Shown here in pieces: positions 48,746-60,785 of a DNA stretch of 64,000 bases. A program made the position numbers and the translations under genes. The DNA comes from Diogma glabrata (lineage: Eukaryota > Arthropoda > Insecta > Diptera > Cylindrotomidae). Location of the stretch: assembly GCA_963693315.1 (NCBI GenBank), contig OY856186.1, positions 135,968,396 to 136,032,395 on the forward strand. Direction: 5' to 3'. How positions within the stretch are numbered: position 1 is the first letter of the stretch; the number at the start of each line of letters is the position of its first letter. Under the pieces are notes generated by a model. The model did not search any database. It was not told the origin of the DNA and saw nothing but the letters and a program-made list of their open reading frames with translations.

Positions 48746-49021
48746 TACTTCGGTCTGAAAGACCTAAGTATCACATTCATGAGCCAAAAGTGAAATTCTT
48801 ACCCCCACTTTTTTTGGCATTTCTCGACGTTTTAGGACCTACTGATTCTAAAAAAGCAAAAAAAAAAAAATTTGACGGCCGCCGTCATTACCTACACTGC
48901 AGGGAAAACGGCTGGAGCGATTTCAAAAATTTTTTGCCACTCGAGAAATGCCAAAAAAAGTGGGGGTAAGAATTTCACTTTGAGCTCATGAATGTAATAC
49001 TTAGGTCTTTCAGACCGAAGT
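48746..49021. mobile_element. 276-bp short form of repeat X
   Basis: ACTTCGGTCTGAAAGACCTA opens the element and its inverse closes it. The arms continue with ACATTCATGAGC, AAGTGAAATTCTTACC and CCCCACTTTTTTTGG on each side. The centre has CTGCAGGGAAAACGGCTGG. It is what remains if only the inner end of X is kept in two inverted copies. Confidence 0.85.
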
Positions 49022-49089
49022 AAAACACAATTTTGAATTAAATTTAATGATTTTCAATCCGAATTTTTGGAGTATTTTCATTTAATTTA

Positions 49090-49318
49090 GACTGCGTTCC
49101 AATTAGCTGCTAAATTGTACTAAACTGCTAAATCTAAATTTGATTTAACAAAATCGTTCAATTTTAATTTAAATTTATGTGATTAAGTTGTCCGATATTG
49201 ATAAAAAAATCAATTTCTTTACAAACATTTAGAAACAAAATTCTAATTTAGTCTAATTTAGGTTGACTAAATTGATTTAGCACTTTTAGTACAATTTAGC
49301 ATCAATCGGAACGCAGTC
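49090..49318. mobile_element. 229-bp MITE, PIF/Harbinger-like
   Basis: Ends read GACTGCGTTCCAATTAG on the left and the inverse GACTGCGTTCCGATTGA on the right, followed on both sides by CTAAATTGTACTAAA. TTA flanks both ends. A TTA duplication and short G-starting inverted repeats fit PIF/Harbinger MITEs. No coding capacity. Confidence 0.8.
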
Positions 49319-49671
49319 TTAATATCAGTTTTCAAAATATTATATGTCTGCTCCATTTTTGTTTACAATGGATGCTTAGACTCGTAAATTAATAAAAATG
49401 GCAGCATATTTGGCTTTTTTAAAGGCAGAGAAATAAGTAGTCGCAAATCTTGGTAAATGGCATATATAATGAAATATAAGATGACAAAAAGCACCGTTTT
49501 AAAATTTGAGCAAAATCGAATAACTGGTTCAGGAATAGAAGCATGTTTGGTGGATCTTTTTGGTTTGTATGGTCAAGCCATGCATTTGTGCATTTGTTAT
49601 ATATTTTTTATTCACTGATGCAGTCTCGTACTACTTAAATGTTATATGAGTTGGATGTGTCGATTGTAAAT

Positions 49672-50143
49672 GGTGGTCATTGTGGTCATGGGGGCCATGG
49701 TGGTCATGGTGATCATGGTAGTCATGGTGGTAATAGTGGTCATGGTGGTCATAGTGGTAATGGTGATCACGGTGTTTACGGTGGTCATGGTGGTCACGGT
49801 GGTCATAGTGGTCATGGTGTTCATTGTGATCATGGTGGTCATGGTGGTCATGGTGGTCATAGTGGTCATAGTGGTTATGGTGGTCATGGTGGTCACGGTG
49901 GTCATGGTGTTCACGGTGGTCATGATGGTCATATTGGTCATGGCGGTCATGGTGGTCGTGGTGGTCATGGTGGTCATGGTGGTCAGAGTGGTTAGAGTGG
50001 TCATGGTGGTAATGGTGGTCTGGTGGTCATAGTGGTCATGGTGGTTATGGTGGTCATGGGGGTCATGGTGGTCATGGTGGTCATGGTGGTCATGGTAGTC
50101 ATAGTGGTCATGGTGGTTATGATGGTCACGGTGGTCATGGTGG
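49672..50143 (+). repeat. GGTCATGGT minisatellite, ~470 bp
   Basis: Repeats of GGTCATGGT and variants (GGTCATAGT, GGTCACGGT, GGTAATGGT). The plus-strand frame reads as Gly-Gly-His repeats, but it is set by the repeat and has no leader, intron or flanking domain; the other frames are also open. It abuts the left end of the mariner-like element. Confidence 0.9.
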
Positions 50144-51324
50144 GGGTAACTTTGAATCTAAAATAGGAACCCCAATTTTTTATAGCAGATACGGATTCTA
50201 CGGCTAAAAGTACGTACGATTTGACTAAAAGATTTTTGTTCGATTCATGATAGATGGCGCTGTAATCGACAAAATTCAATTTTTTTCGATTTCTTTTACT
50301 ATGATTTTGTAATACGTTTGAAATAAAAAATATCACGTTTTCATTGTAAAAAGATTATTAATGTAAATGACTGGTGAATAAACAAATTTTAGCTTAAAAT
50401 AAGTGTTCAAAATGATGGCCTTCGACTTCAATGCACTTATTAATCCGCTCTTCAAATTACTGTGCACAACTGAGAAGTGTGTCTGCTTGAATTTCGGCAC
50501 AAGCATTATTGATTCGCCCAATCATATTCTCACGTGTTGTTGGTTCTTGTTTGTAAACTTTCTCTTTGAGATAGCCCCACAAAAAGAAATCTGGCGAAGT
50601 AAGATATGGTGATCTGGCAGGCCAATTTACCGGACCAGCTCTACCGATCCAGCGACCATTGAAATAACGATCTAATACTTTACGTGCTACCATTGAATAG
50701 TGTGCTGGACAACCATCATGTTGAAACCACATGTTCCGTCGCACTTCTAAGCTCAAGTCTTCAAGTAAGGTAGGTAGTTCATTTTCAAAAATGAATCGGT
50801 ACATTTGATCATTCAAGTTGCCTTTAATAATGTGTGGGCCTATGAGTTTGATGCCAATTATTCCACACCACACGTTAACAGTCCAAGGACGCTGATATTC
50901 AACTTGGTGAAGCCAGTGCGGTAACACTCCAATAATGCATGTTGTATCGATTAACCGTTCCATGGTTTGTAAAAGACGACTCTAATCTAAACTAAAATTG
51001 GGGTTTTGTTGTATTTGTTCACGTGCCAACTGACAAAAATTTATCCGATTTTGGAAATCAAAGCCATGAAGATCTTGGTGTAAAGACACATGATACGGAT
51101 GATACTTGTGACGTTTCAAAATTTTCCAAACACTTGTTTAAGACAATCCGGAATCGCGAGCTATTTCACTTGTACTATTATGAGGATTATGAGCCACTGC
51201 AGTCAATACAGCAATTTCATTATTTTCCTCAGTGACTGTTGTTTGACGGGTCCTTTTTTCGGTTGAACACTTCCATCAGTAAATTGTTTGACAGTACGGT
51301 AAAATGAAGCGCGTTGTTGTGTGA

Positions 51325-52294
51325 AAACACAATTAAATTATAACAAAATGTTATAACATTAAAAAATTTTAAATTCAGTTACATCCTTAATCTACATAAT
51401 CCCAACATCAATTCGATGTCGCCAGACACTAAATCCAAATCAAAACTATTTCTGTCAATTTCCGTCAAACTTTCCGTCATAAAAAATCCGATTTATTAAC
51501 CCAAAATAACTAATCCATTCCCTTTTCCTATTTAAAAAAACAAATGTTTTATTACCAAATCCAAAATCCAAAATTTTCAAAAAAAATCAAAAAACACCCA
51601 AAAATATCCCTTCCTTAAAAAAATTGAAATTATAAAAAATATAAAAAGGAATAAAAACAAAAAAAAACAACGATCTCAAAAAAAGAATTTATCCGATCAG
51701 TGATCAATCAGTAATCTTAAAACCATCATTCCAAAAACATTCCTTTCCAATTCTATCAATTTAACATTCTTAATAGTAACTACATAGTTTTAATTTTTAG
51801 TGTAAGTGAAATTAAATAAATATAAAAAATAAATCCAAATCTAAAATTCATAAAAAATATAAATAAGTTAAACAAAATATTATAAGTTAAGTGACAAAAA
51901 AAATAAATAAATAATCTAAAATTATATTATATATCGTGTGCTAGCGTTTTATTCATAAAAAGTGAAAGTGAGTGCCCCCTTTAGGAATCTACATCACAAA
52001 TTCACCACCAGTATCCAGAATTCTATCAATTTAACATTCTTAATAGTAACTACATAGTTTTAATTTTTAGTGTAAGTGAAATTAAATAAATATAAAAAAT
52101 AAATCCAAATCTAAAATTCATAAAAAATATAAATAAGTTAAACAAAATATTATAAGTTAAGTGACAAAAAAAATAAATAAATAATCTAAAATTATATTAT
52201 ATATCGTGTGCTAGCGTTTTATTCATAAAAAGTGAAAGTGAGTGCCCCCTTTAGGAATCTACATCACAAATTCACCACCAGTATCCAGAACAGC
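51325..52294. mobile_element. Insertion of ~970 bp in the transposase gene
   Basis: It separates RFPDRIRS from ASFYRTVKQF of the transposase. It is very AT-rich with no coding frame. Its right end consists of two 270-bp direct repeats. I could not identify target duplications or the family. Confidence 0.6.
51751..52290. repeat. Exact-looking 270-bp tandem duplication
   Basis: TTCTATCAATTTAACATTC begins at 51751 and again at 52021; both units end CACCAGTATCCAGAA. By eye I found no difference. Each unit includes CGTGTGCTAGCGTTTTATTC and GAGTGCCCCCTTTAGG. No spacer lies between them. Confidence 0.9.
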
Positions 52295-52415
52295 GAGACC
52301 GAATCCTATCCGGAAAACGTTGAGCGTAAAGAGTAACAGCATTATCAAGACTCCTGCCAGCTTCTTCATAAACCAGAACCATTTCAATTTTCTCTTGAAC
52401 AGTTAAATATTCCAT

Positions 52416-53689
52416 TCTGAAGTTAATATTAACATCCTAACGAAAAAGGTATTTTTGTTTTCGAAATATTCTTTTTTTTCTTTTGTCGTTTATTTTGTGT
52501 TTTTGCAATTACAAAAAACACGAAGAAATGAAATAAAACAAACGTCAAATGTTGATTGTAAAAAGACTATTTTTTGCACTAATGTGTTTCCCCCGCGGAA
52601 TGATTAAATTTTGAAAATAGACATTTTTTCCGTAGAGTGCTTATTTTTCGAGATATTTGAAAGTTTCAGGGTAAAAAAATCACCCGGTATATGTATGAAT
52701 ATATATGAATATATTATGAATATATATTTTATTAATATTATTGATAACACATTTAAATCTAATATCAATCACATCGTTTAAAAAATATGATTGAGTTTGT
52801 TTGCTGTAAAAAGAGTTTATTAGAAAAATATAGTCGTAAATTTCTTCTGTTTCGTAATAAATTGAACATATAATTGGGGAAATTATTTAAATTTCAAAAA
52901 CTTTGAAGTAACTTTTTTTTTAAAGATTATAACAATAAATTGCTTTTAAAAATTTATAAAATTTCAAAATAAAAATAATAATCATTAAAAATATCCAAGA
53001 AAATTGTTGAGAAATAAACTTTTCCAAAAAAGTCTTAAGATATACATATATAAAGTTAAAAGCAAGAATATTCAATTTGGATTTGATTTTTTCTTTTCAG
53101 TTTAAATAGAAAAGTTTACGAAAGCAGGAAAGAAAACTAGAAAAATAACTATATCCATCATTTATCTATATTATATTATTATTACTCTGATAATCTTATG
53201 GGTTTCCATAGATGAATTTCGAGACTACAATATAAAATCTATGTATAAAGATGGAAAAATATGGTTTTATTTAGAAGTTTATTTGAACTTTTAATGGATT
53301 ATGGCTTTTTAAAAATTAAAGCAAAGAGTAATGGAGAAGAAAATTATATGCTAAATAAATGGAAAGACGGTTTTACAAAGAAATGAAAGTTCATGGTATG
53401 GGTTTTGTTGTTAATAAAAAAAGCTTAATAAATCTTAGGTGTTTATCGATTGATTTTATATGGAGTTTAATTTTCGGCAGTGATTTATGATAACCATAAA
53501 ATGTTTTATTCATGGGTCAGAGCTGAAAACCGTACATTAAAAATGAAGAGATGCTGGTTAAAATGTATCAAAATACACTGCGAGAATAATTATTATAATC
53601 AGCTTACAAACAAAACTGAGTACAAGCAATTGAACAGTTTGCCATTTAAAATAATTTAAATTACACGTGTTCGATTTGACTGTTACAAA
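52416..53689. other. AT-rich DNA, transposon flank
   Basis: Near 52680 the word AAATCACCCGGTATATG could be the terminal repeat of the mariner-like element, but I found no matching word at its left end. Nothing else is recognised. Confidence 0.4.
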
Positions 53690-54663
53690 ACTAACACGGA
53701 ACATCAATACGTTGCCGAATAGTTATACACATCATCAATTAACAACATTTTGTGAAAAGATGAAGCACTCAGCAAACTGCTCAAAAACGTTTACATTAGG
53801 CGTTTCGAGCAAATATTATAAAATCAAAAATTCGAATTATAATAAAATCAAAAATTGAAACTTTTTTCAAAATTCTAAAAATATTCCAAAAATTATTACA
53901 AAGATTAAAACTTTTTTCAAAATTCTAAAAATATTGCAAAAATTATAACAAAATTAAAATACAAACTTTTTTCAAAATTCCAAAAACATTCCAAAAATTA
54001 TAATAAAAACAAAAATTTTAACCTTTTCAAAATTCTAAAAATATTCCGAAAATTTCTACAAAATCAAAAATTGAAACTTTTCCCAAAATTCCAAAAATAT
54101 TGCAAAAATTCACAAATTCATTTAATTCCAACTTTTTTCAAAATTCCAAAAATAAATCAAAAATTATAATAAAATCCAATTTAAACTTTTCCCAAAATTC
54201 ATAAAATTATTGCAAAAATTATAACAAAATCAAAAATACAAACTTTTTTCCAAATTCCCAAAAATATTTCAAAAATTTTAATAAAATCGAAATTTTCCAT
54301 GTCCAATTTAATGTTCAATTACATTTCATGTCATACAAATAATTAATTTTATTTTTTTCACAAAAATTGGGTAAAAAAGGAAAATCATTCTTTTGCGTCA
54401 AAAGAATGATTTTCTTTTTTTTACACTATATGACAATATTTTTTTGACAAACTTATAATGCAATAATTTAGTTTTTGTCTCACATACCAATTCCGACGAC
54501 CATCAAGCTTTCTCCAAATTCAATGTTCCTATTCGGCCGGCCGGCGGACAGACATACATTTTTTTTTGATTTTTTAGAATCAGTTTTTTAGAATCAGTAA
54601 GCCAAAAAAAGTGGGCTCACTTTTAGCTCGAGAATGCAATACTTAGATCTTTCAGACCGAAAT
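53690..54663. mobile_element. Repeat X copy, 5'-outer edge lost
   Basis: Modules in the order of the left arm of the 33.6-kb palindrome: ACATCAATACGTTGCCG, the ~57-bp A-rich repeat, one unit of the 140-bp repeat, CTCACATACCAATTCC, CGGCCGGCGG, GTGGGCTCACTTTTAGCTC and TTTCAGACCGAAAT. A segment near 53740-53810 (CAGCAAACTGCTCAAAAACG, GGCGTTTCGAG) is shared with 61.44-61.50 kb but missing from the palindrome. Confidence 0.75.
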
Positions 54664-56043
54664 AACACAGATGACAGAACCTTCTTCTTTTTTTAAGTTG
54701 GTTAAGAATTAAAGTATTTCATTTTAATTTAAATCATAATAAAATACAATTTCATAACGCGACTTTATAAAAAAATTTATTATCCAGCTATCTTCTATTT
54801 GTGCGATCAACTCCGCTGCCTTTTATACATGAACTACTTACTGCAATATGAGTCAGGATTTTTGCATCCACAATTGTTTCCACAGGCGCTTTTGCAACTG
54901 CCAGATAATTTGCACAACAATTTTTCTGGAGGTAGAGGCTTGATTATTGACTAAGTTTGGAAAATGTGTTTTTTCATCCATTCATCACATTCCCATCCCA
55001 ATTCGTGGTGGTAGTTTTTCGACCAACCATAATTGCACTTGTCCCTTAACATTATGTACTCCAATTTAGAAGTAAGCGTGGTTTTGTATTAGTAATTAAA
55101 TTAAAAGAAAACAAAGCTAAGAAGAGAACCAAGCCATTAGTGTCACTGATTTAGCTCTTGCCTGGAAGAATAATGTCATTGTCTGGTTCTACAGAAATAA
55201 TGAGATTTAAACGTAAACTAAGCCCAATTATTACATTGAATATACAGTTTTAAAAGACTGAATATTTTGACATTGAATTTTATACAAAATGTTTTTATTC
55301 ACTGCTAACGGTACTGGTTACATATGCACATACTTTACATTTAGACATGTTAATAACCGTTGTAATTAAACAATGATAAAGTTGTTCAGATATTAACTTA
55401 CTTATTAAAATACTTATATATAGTTCTTCCCATATCGATCAAAACATATGCCAATATATCATATGAAAACAGAATTCCCACAGAAAAGTTTAAGTTTTCT
55501 CTCTATCATAAACTGTTCATGTTTGCTTTCTACCATTTTATTATCTCTCATCTTTAAACAATAACTGAAGAACAACAAGCTAAAATAACTGAACATCAAA
55601 TATACAAGACACAAAACCCCTTTGTTGTTTGTTTTTGTATTTTTCATCCAACTTTTTTTTTATTCTACTTCTATTTTTCTTTTTATTTTCATTATGTGAC
55701 AATTTTTCAGAATGAGTGAAAAATGATCATGAATTGAAAACAAAGTGAAAATAATATTTGTAATACGAAAAGTGTGAAAAATTGGGGAAAATATATAAGT
55801 TTCAATAGATCAAAAAAATATATGTGTGTAGTTTCCATTGAATTGGGATGGATGAGTTCTAAAATAAATAAAGAATGTAAACCAGAAATTGTAGATACGA
55901 GGAGGAGGAACATGTACTAGGAATAAAGAACAATTGTGTTTGCTCGAGTGGTTAGTTTTATTTTTTGCTTGTTTTAAGATTTTGTGCTGGAAATAGCGAT
56001 ATGGTTTTTATATCGTCGAAGTCGCAGATTACATAATATATAT
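54664..56043. other. Unassigned AT-rich DNA
   Basis: No supported gene. A cysteine-rich-looking stretch near 54830-54920 gave no consistent frame. Confidence 0.45.
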
Positions 56044-56657
56044 GGGCTATTATTTTGAAAATGTACATTTTTTTGTTGATTTTTAAATTTTTGATTTTTA
56101 AAAAATCTGAAATTTTGATATATTGTTGGCATTGATAAAAGGAAAAAAGTAATTTCTGCTTTTATTTTTTGTGTACTCTGAATCGGAGTTATGCGCGGTT
56201 GAATTTTGAGGCTTTTTCACGTAGTTTTTGGTAATGGTGGCAATGTTTTGTGAATAGGTGCCACAAATTTCATCCGACTTACGTATATTTTTGCAAGTAA
56301 AAAGGAAAATAATTGAATAATTGAAATAAGTAAGTTTAAAATTAATAACTTTTCTCTTTTCCGCTAGGCGGCGCGTAAAACCTTGGTTTACTTCAAAGCT
56401 CATATCTCAAAAAGTAGGCTTTTTTTTTTTTTGTTTTTCACAAATTTTAAAGTAAACATATGCAGCTATGAAATTGAGAAATAAAAAGTCAGCAATTCAA
56501 TATGGATTTTTTCTTACGATTTTTTAAAGTTTGGTATATGAAAAATTCACATGTGTTTTATTATTAAGTTAATAATCCTGTACTAAATGTGGATCTAATA
56601 AATTAAACATTTCATATTTTAACACCTGCAATAAATTTGAACCATTTTTTGTGTATT
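56044..56657. repeat. Left terminal inverted repeat
   Basis: Inverted partner of 58305-58907. Contains GGCGGCGCGTAAAACC and AACACCTGCAATAAATTTG. The homology stops after GAACCATTTT. Confidence 0.85.
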
Positions 56658-56902
56658 TCTGATTGAGAAACAGGTTTTTATTCAGAATAAGAGTTGGAGA
56701 TCCCAATGATCGAAGATTTTGTTATAATTTCAACATCACCAACACTAACATTAGAAAAAAACATTAAAAAAATATTTTTCCTATAAACATTATAATTTAA
56801 TCAATATTATAAATAAATACATTAAAAAATTAATTTATATATTTTTTTTTGCCTTTAAATTGAAATATTTATGATCATCAGAAAAAGAAAACATTTTGGC
56901 AA

Positions 56903-57928
56903 TTATTTTATCGGGTGTAGTGTTATCCGGTAAAAAACAGTGGAATCCTTGAGTTCTTTGTTTTCTTCCAAGAACATTTCGTAGATGTCGGTGAGAGTCC
57001 ATAACACCAACCGCTTTGATTTCTTAATTTTTGTCGATCCTTCTGTAATAGTAACAACATCTTTAAGGCCAGGCATTGTTCTACTAATTTCCTCTGATAA
57101 GAAGTATTTTTGAATTTGTTTTACTATATTTTGTGACAAACTGTGCACTTGTTTGCTTTGAGGCCAACTGTAAGGACCTACTGTTTCCAACAGATCCATG
57201 GCGAATTCTACCAGTCGTCTTGATGCATTAAATTCATCCTGGATACGTTGATTTGACCAAAATTTACGTGGTAGAGTTGTCAACAAAAACACTTGTTTTG
57301 ATTTACAGCTGACATCTTTAAACTCTTTTTTAAGGTTCATAAGCCATGATGTATATTCACATTCCTCGTTTGGTGATAACACTTTAACTGAATCTACTTG
57401 AAATATTCTTTGACTTATTGCCGATGTGACACTTGCAATTTTTTTATAACTTCCTGTTGTAATATGATTTTGTTTGATAGGAGATTCGGCTAACCTTCCA
57501 AGAACATTGTTAATATCTTCTAAAATTTCATTAAGTAGTTCAGGAACTGGTGGAGATATAGTATCAACCGAAACTGGTGATGGATCTAAAGATGCTGGAG
57601 GTATTTGAATATTTTCGTTCGTTGGAACATTTTCAACATCCTGATTTATAGAAATAATTTCACTATCGATAGTTTCCGAACATGAAAGCTGCTGTATAGA
57701 AAATATTAGTTGCATATGAATTTTTATTCATTTTAATAAAATAATTAAATTTACCTTATTTTTATAGATATAAGTGCGACATGTTTCACATATAAACTAG
57801 TCATCACGCAAAGTAAAATTTAGGGTCGCAGCTTTTTGAATAACAGCTGGTGTGACCAGTTTCACATTTTTTGATGTCCGCTGATGATTTTTGAGACCGT
57901 ACAAGTTACAGCACAATTTGAAAGGCAT
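56903..57928 (-). pseudogene. Two-exon gene of the long-TIR transposon, probable truncated transposase
   Basis: Exon 1 is 57928-57755: MPFKLCCNLYGLKNHQRTSK, then VTPAVIQKAATLNFTLRDD, a TAG at codon 44, then FICETCRTYIYKNK. CC and CxxC pairs suggest a zinc-binding N-terminus. The intron 57754-57692 is 63 bp with a GTAAAT donor and a CTATACAG acceptor, phase 0. Exon 2 (57691-56903) starts QLSCSETIDSEI, passes a proline-rich stretch, then a 170-residue region with TLPRKFWSNQRIQDEFNASR and QSKQVHSLSQNIVKQIQKYF. It ends KKSKRLVLWTLTDIYEMFLE, ENKELK and HPIK. From memory the ending resembles the middle of longer arthropod transposon proteins, so the catalytic half may have been lost. No DDE motif is visible. 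Confidence 0.6.
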
Positions 57929-58304
57929 TTCTATTATTATCTTTTCTAAAGGTTATGTCTTCTAAATATTTTGGAATATAATTGATTATAAGGCAATCCA
58001 ATCAATATATATATACCCTTGAAATAGTTTTGACATAGGTAGAATCAGGCAAAATTAGGTAGGTACAATTTAATATATTTTGATTGGATGCAAGTATAAT
58101 TTGGTCAAAAACCGTTTGTGGGCGTCATTAGAAATTTTAAATGTTAAAATTATGAGCCTCTAATGAGATTTTAATTAGTAAAAAGGGGCTGAATAGACAT
58201 TTTTTAAAATGAATAAACATTTTACACACCCTTTTAATAATTTAAATTCCTTTATTTTACCACTTAACTTAAATTAATTTTTAATAAGTTTTTAACCATT
58301 TAAC

Positions 58305-58907
58305 CGCACAGAAAATGGTTCAAATTTATTGCAGATGTTAAAATATGAAATGTTTAATTTATTAGATCCACATTTAGTACAGGATTATTAACTTAATAAA
58401 AAAACACATGTGAATTTTTCATATACCAAACTTTAAAAAATCGTAAGAAAAAATCCATATTGAATTGCTGACTTTTTATTTCTCAATTTCATAGCTGCAT
58501 ATGTTTACTTTAAAATTTGTGAAAAACAAAAAAAAAAAAAGCCTACTTTTTGAGATATGAGCTTTGAAGTAAACCAAGGTTTTACGCGCCGCCTAGCGGA
58601 AAAGAGAAAAGTTATTAATTTTAAACTTACTTATTTCAATTATTCAATTATTTTCCTTTTTACTTGCAAAAATATACGTAAGTCGGATGAAATTTGTGGC
58701 ACCTATTCACAAAACATTGCCACCATTACCAAAAACTACGTGAAAAAGCCTCAAAATTCAACCGCGCATAACTCCGATTCAGAGTACACAAAAAATAAAA
58801 GCAGAAATTACTTTTTTCCTTTCGTCAATACCAACAAAATATCAAAATTTCAGATTTTTAAAAAATAGTTGTTTTTTTTTCGATGTACATTTTCAAAATA
58901 ATAGCCC
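58305..58907. repeat. Right terminal inverted repeat
   Basis: Inverted partner of 56044-56657. It ends CATTTTCAAAATAATAGCCC, followed by ATAT. Confidence 0.85.
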
Positions 58908-59385
58908 ATATAACATATTTATAGAAGAAAGTGAGATAGAATTGTAAGTTTTAGATCTACTAAACAACTTTGTGTTCTAACTGTATTATTTGTATTTTTG
59001 TTACTACTACTTCCTATCTTTATTCTTGTTACTATTTTATTCCTATTACTTGTATTCTTATATTACTTCGGTTTGAAAAACCTAAGTATGTATTATATTC
59101 ATGGGCCAAAAGTGAAATTCTTACCCCCACTTTTTTGACATTTCTCGACGTTTTAGGTCACAACGATTCCAAAAAAGCAAAAAAAATTTTTGTCTGTCTG
59201 CCGGCCGTCACAACCGATGAAATCTAGAAAACCGCCGAAGGGATTTTAAAAATTTTTATTTCTAAGAACAGGTATACTCAAAAGGTAAGAGCTGATAGGA
59301 CAATATGTTCGATAACTGTACCGGAAGTGTGTCAAAAAATCGCCAAGGGTATCAAAAGAAGGAAATATGCATATTAGGGTTCTGT

Positions 59386-60290
59386 TTTTTATAACGAACC
59401 CTATTGGTGAGAGTACAACGAGTTTTTCACATTATATCGATTATCTCGTAAACCATATGGACCTAAAATTTGAGGTGCTATAGAACTAACATATCCACAC
59501 AAGATGACCGGGTTAAAAAATAAATAAAGTTGTTTTCGTTTGTTACAGAGGTACGATGTGAAGCCTTTGAGAAAATACATTTTTTTTATCGAGACGAATA
59601 GGGTATGAGTTATCATATGAAAGGGCTCCACTTCAGTATTACTTTAAAATATATTTTGGAATTTTACACCCCGCCATTTTTTGTATAATTGTGAATATTG
59701 ACGTTTTCTTTATGTTTTATTGCCTCGATTAACTCCGACCTTTCTTGATCGAAAATATTAACATTTACTTGGGACGATAGAAAAATGAGTAATCGATAGA
59801 AAAATGAGTTTAATGAAAAATATAGAAAAGAGTCAAATACTCATATTTAGATCTATTAAGGGGGTGGGAGTGAAAAGGGTAAAAACAGCATTTAAAACTA
59901 GTAACCTAATTTAAGAAATAAAGTCATTTTTTTTTTGTATTTTGCGATGCAGAGATAGGAACTAGGATAGGATAGGATTCAGAGATCAAAAGGATAGGGA
60001 GGAGGATAGGATACAGAGATAGGAAATTTGGTAAATTTTGAACGAAAATTATAGCGAAGCTTCAAATGATTATATTTCTGTGTGTTTAGGAGATGGGAGT
60101 GGGGAGGGTAGAAAAAAACCTTTTTTGGTCCAAATGAGTGGGTGGGGTGTAATTTGAAAGAACATTTAATTTAAGAAATATTGCAATTATTTTTAGAATT
60201 TTGCGATGCACAGTTTTTGAATTATGTATTGTTAAAAAAGTGCTATTTTTAGTAAGTACCCCACTCCCCTAATTTCGACGCTGATTTATA
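59386..60290 (+). repeat. Dispersed 0.9-kb repeat, copy 2
   Basis: Partner of 41590-42545, here inserted into repeat X. It contains a local GGATAGGATAGGATTCAG-type expansion near 59950-60020 that copy 1 lacks. Confidence 0.75.
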
Positions 60291-60785
60291 ATGATTTTCA
60301 TTTATTCTTTTAGAAAAAACTAAAATCAGTTATTTGTATGAAATGAAATGTAATTGAACATTAAATTATTATTATTGAATTTTATTGCATTATAAGTTTG
60401 TCAAAAAATATTGTCAAGTGTGTCAAAAAAATGATTTCATTTATTTTTCTAGCCAATTTTTTGGAAAAAAAATTTAGTTATTTGTACGTAAATGTAATTG
60501 AACATGAAATTGGACATGGAAATTTTTGAATTTGTAATAATTTTTGCAATATTTTTAGAAAAAGTTTCAATTTCTGATTTTATTATAATTTTTGCAATAT
60601 TTTTAGAATTTTTGAAAAATGTTTTAATCTTTGATTTTGTAACAATTTTTGAAATATTTTTAAAATTTTGAAAAAAGTTTAAATTTTTGATTTTATTTAA
60701 TATTTACAATATTAAATAAATCCATCCGCATGGAGGGATCAGTTTTAATTGTTTTGAATTTTTATTTTTATTTTTGATCTACGGG

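Larger units (their letters stand above)
50394..52415 (-). pseudogene. Mariner-like transposase, split by an insertion
   Basis: Minus strand. The N-terminus MEYLTVQEKIEMVLVYEEAG starts at 52415 and runs to about 52295. It resumes near 51325 with ASFYRTVKQFTDGSVQPKKG. A helix-turn-helix region (STSEIARDSGLS, then SVWKILKRHKYHPYHVSLHQ) and INFCQLAREQIQQN follow. The catalytic part reads RPWTVNVWCGIIG, WFQHDGCPAHYS (second acid), GRAGPVNWPARSP and SPDFFLWGYLKEKVY (third acid). TAA at 50459-50457 is premature: FEERINKCIEVEG and HHFEHLF follow in frame to 50394. The region of the first catalytic acid, near 50970-51000, is frameshifted. It cannot be active. Confidence 0.85.
56044..58907 (-). mobile_element. 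2.86-kb DNA transposon with ~600-bp terminal inverted repeats
   Basis: The left end starts GGGCTATTATTTTGAAAATG and the right end closes with the inverse. Arms 56044-56657 and 58305-58907 are inverted and very similar: both encode the same ~100-residue open frame, which is a by-product of the repeat. ATAT is on both sides. Between the arms lies one two-exon gene on the minus strand. A deleted relative is at 62.19 kb. I cannot assign a superfamily with certainty. Confidence 0.85.

Noticed and set aside
49639..50032. Gly-Gly-His repeat protein
   Set aside because: The repeat is open in several frames on both strands and has no signal peptide, flanking domain or promoter evidence.
51751..52290. 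Two 270-bp direct repeats as a pair of LTRs
   Set aside because: They are adjacent with no internal region, primer-binding site or polypurine tract, so a plain tandem duplication is simpler.
56098..56403. 101-residue open frame repeated at 58557-58868
   Set aside because: Both are the same stretch of the terminal inverted repeats. No known domain, and duplication follows from the repeat.
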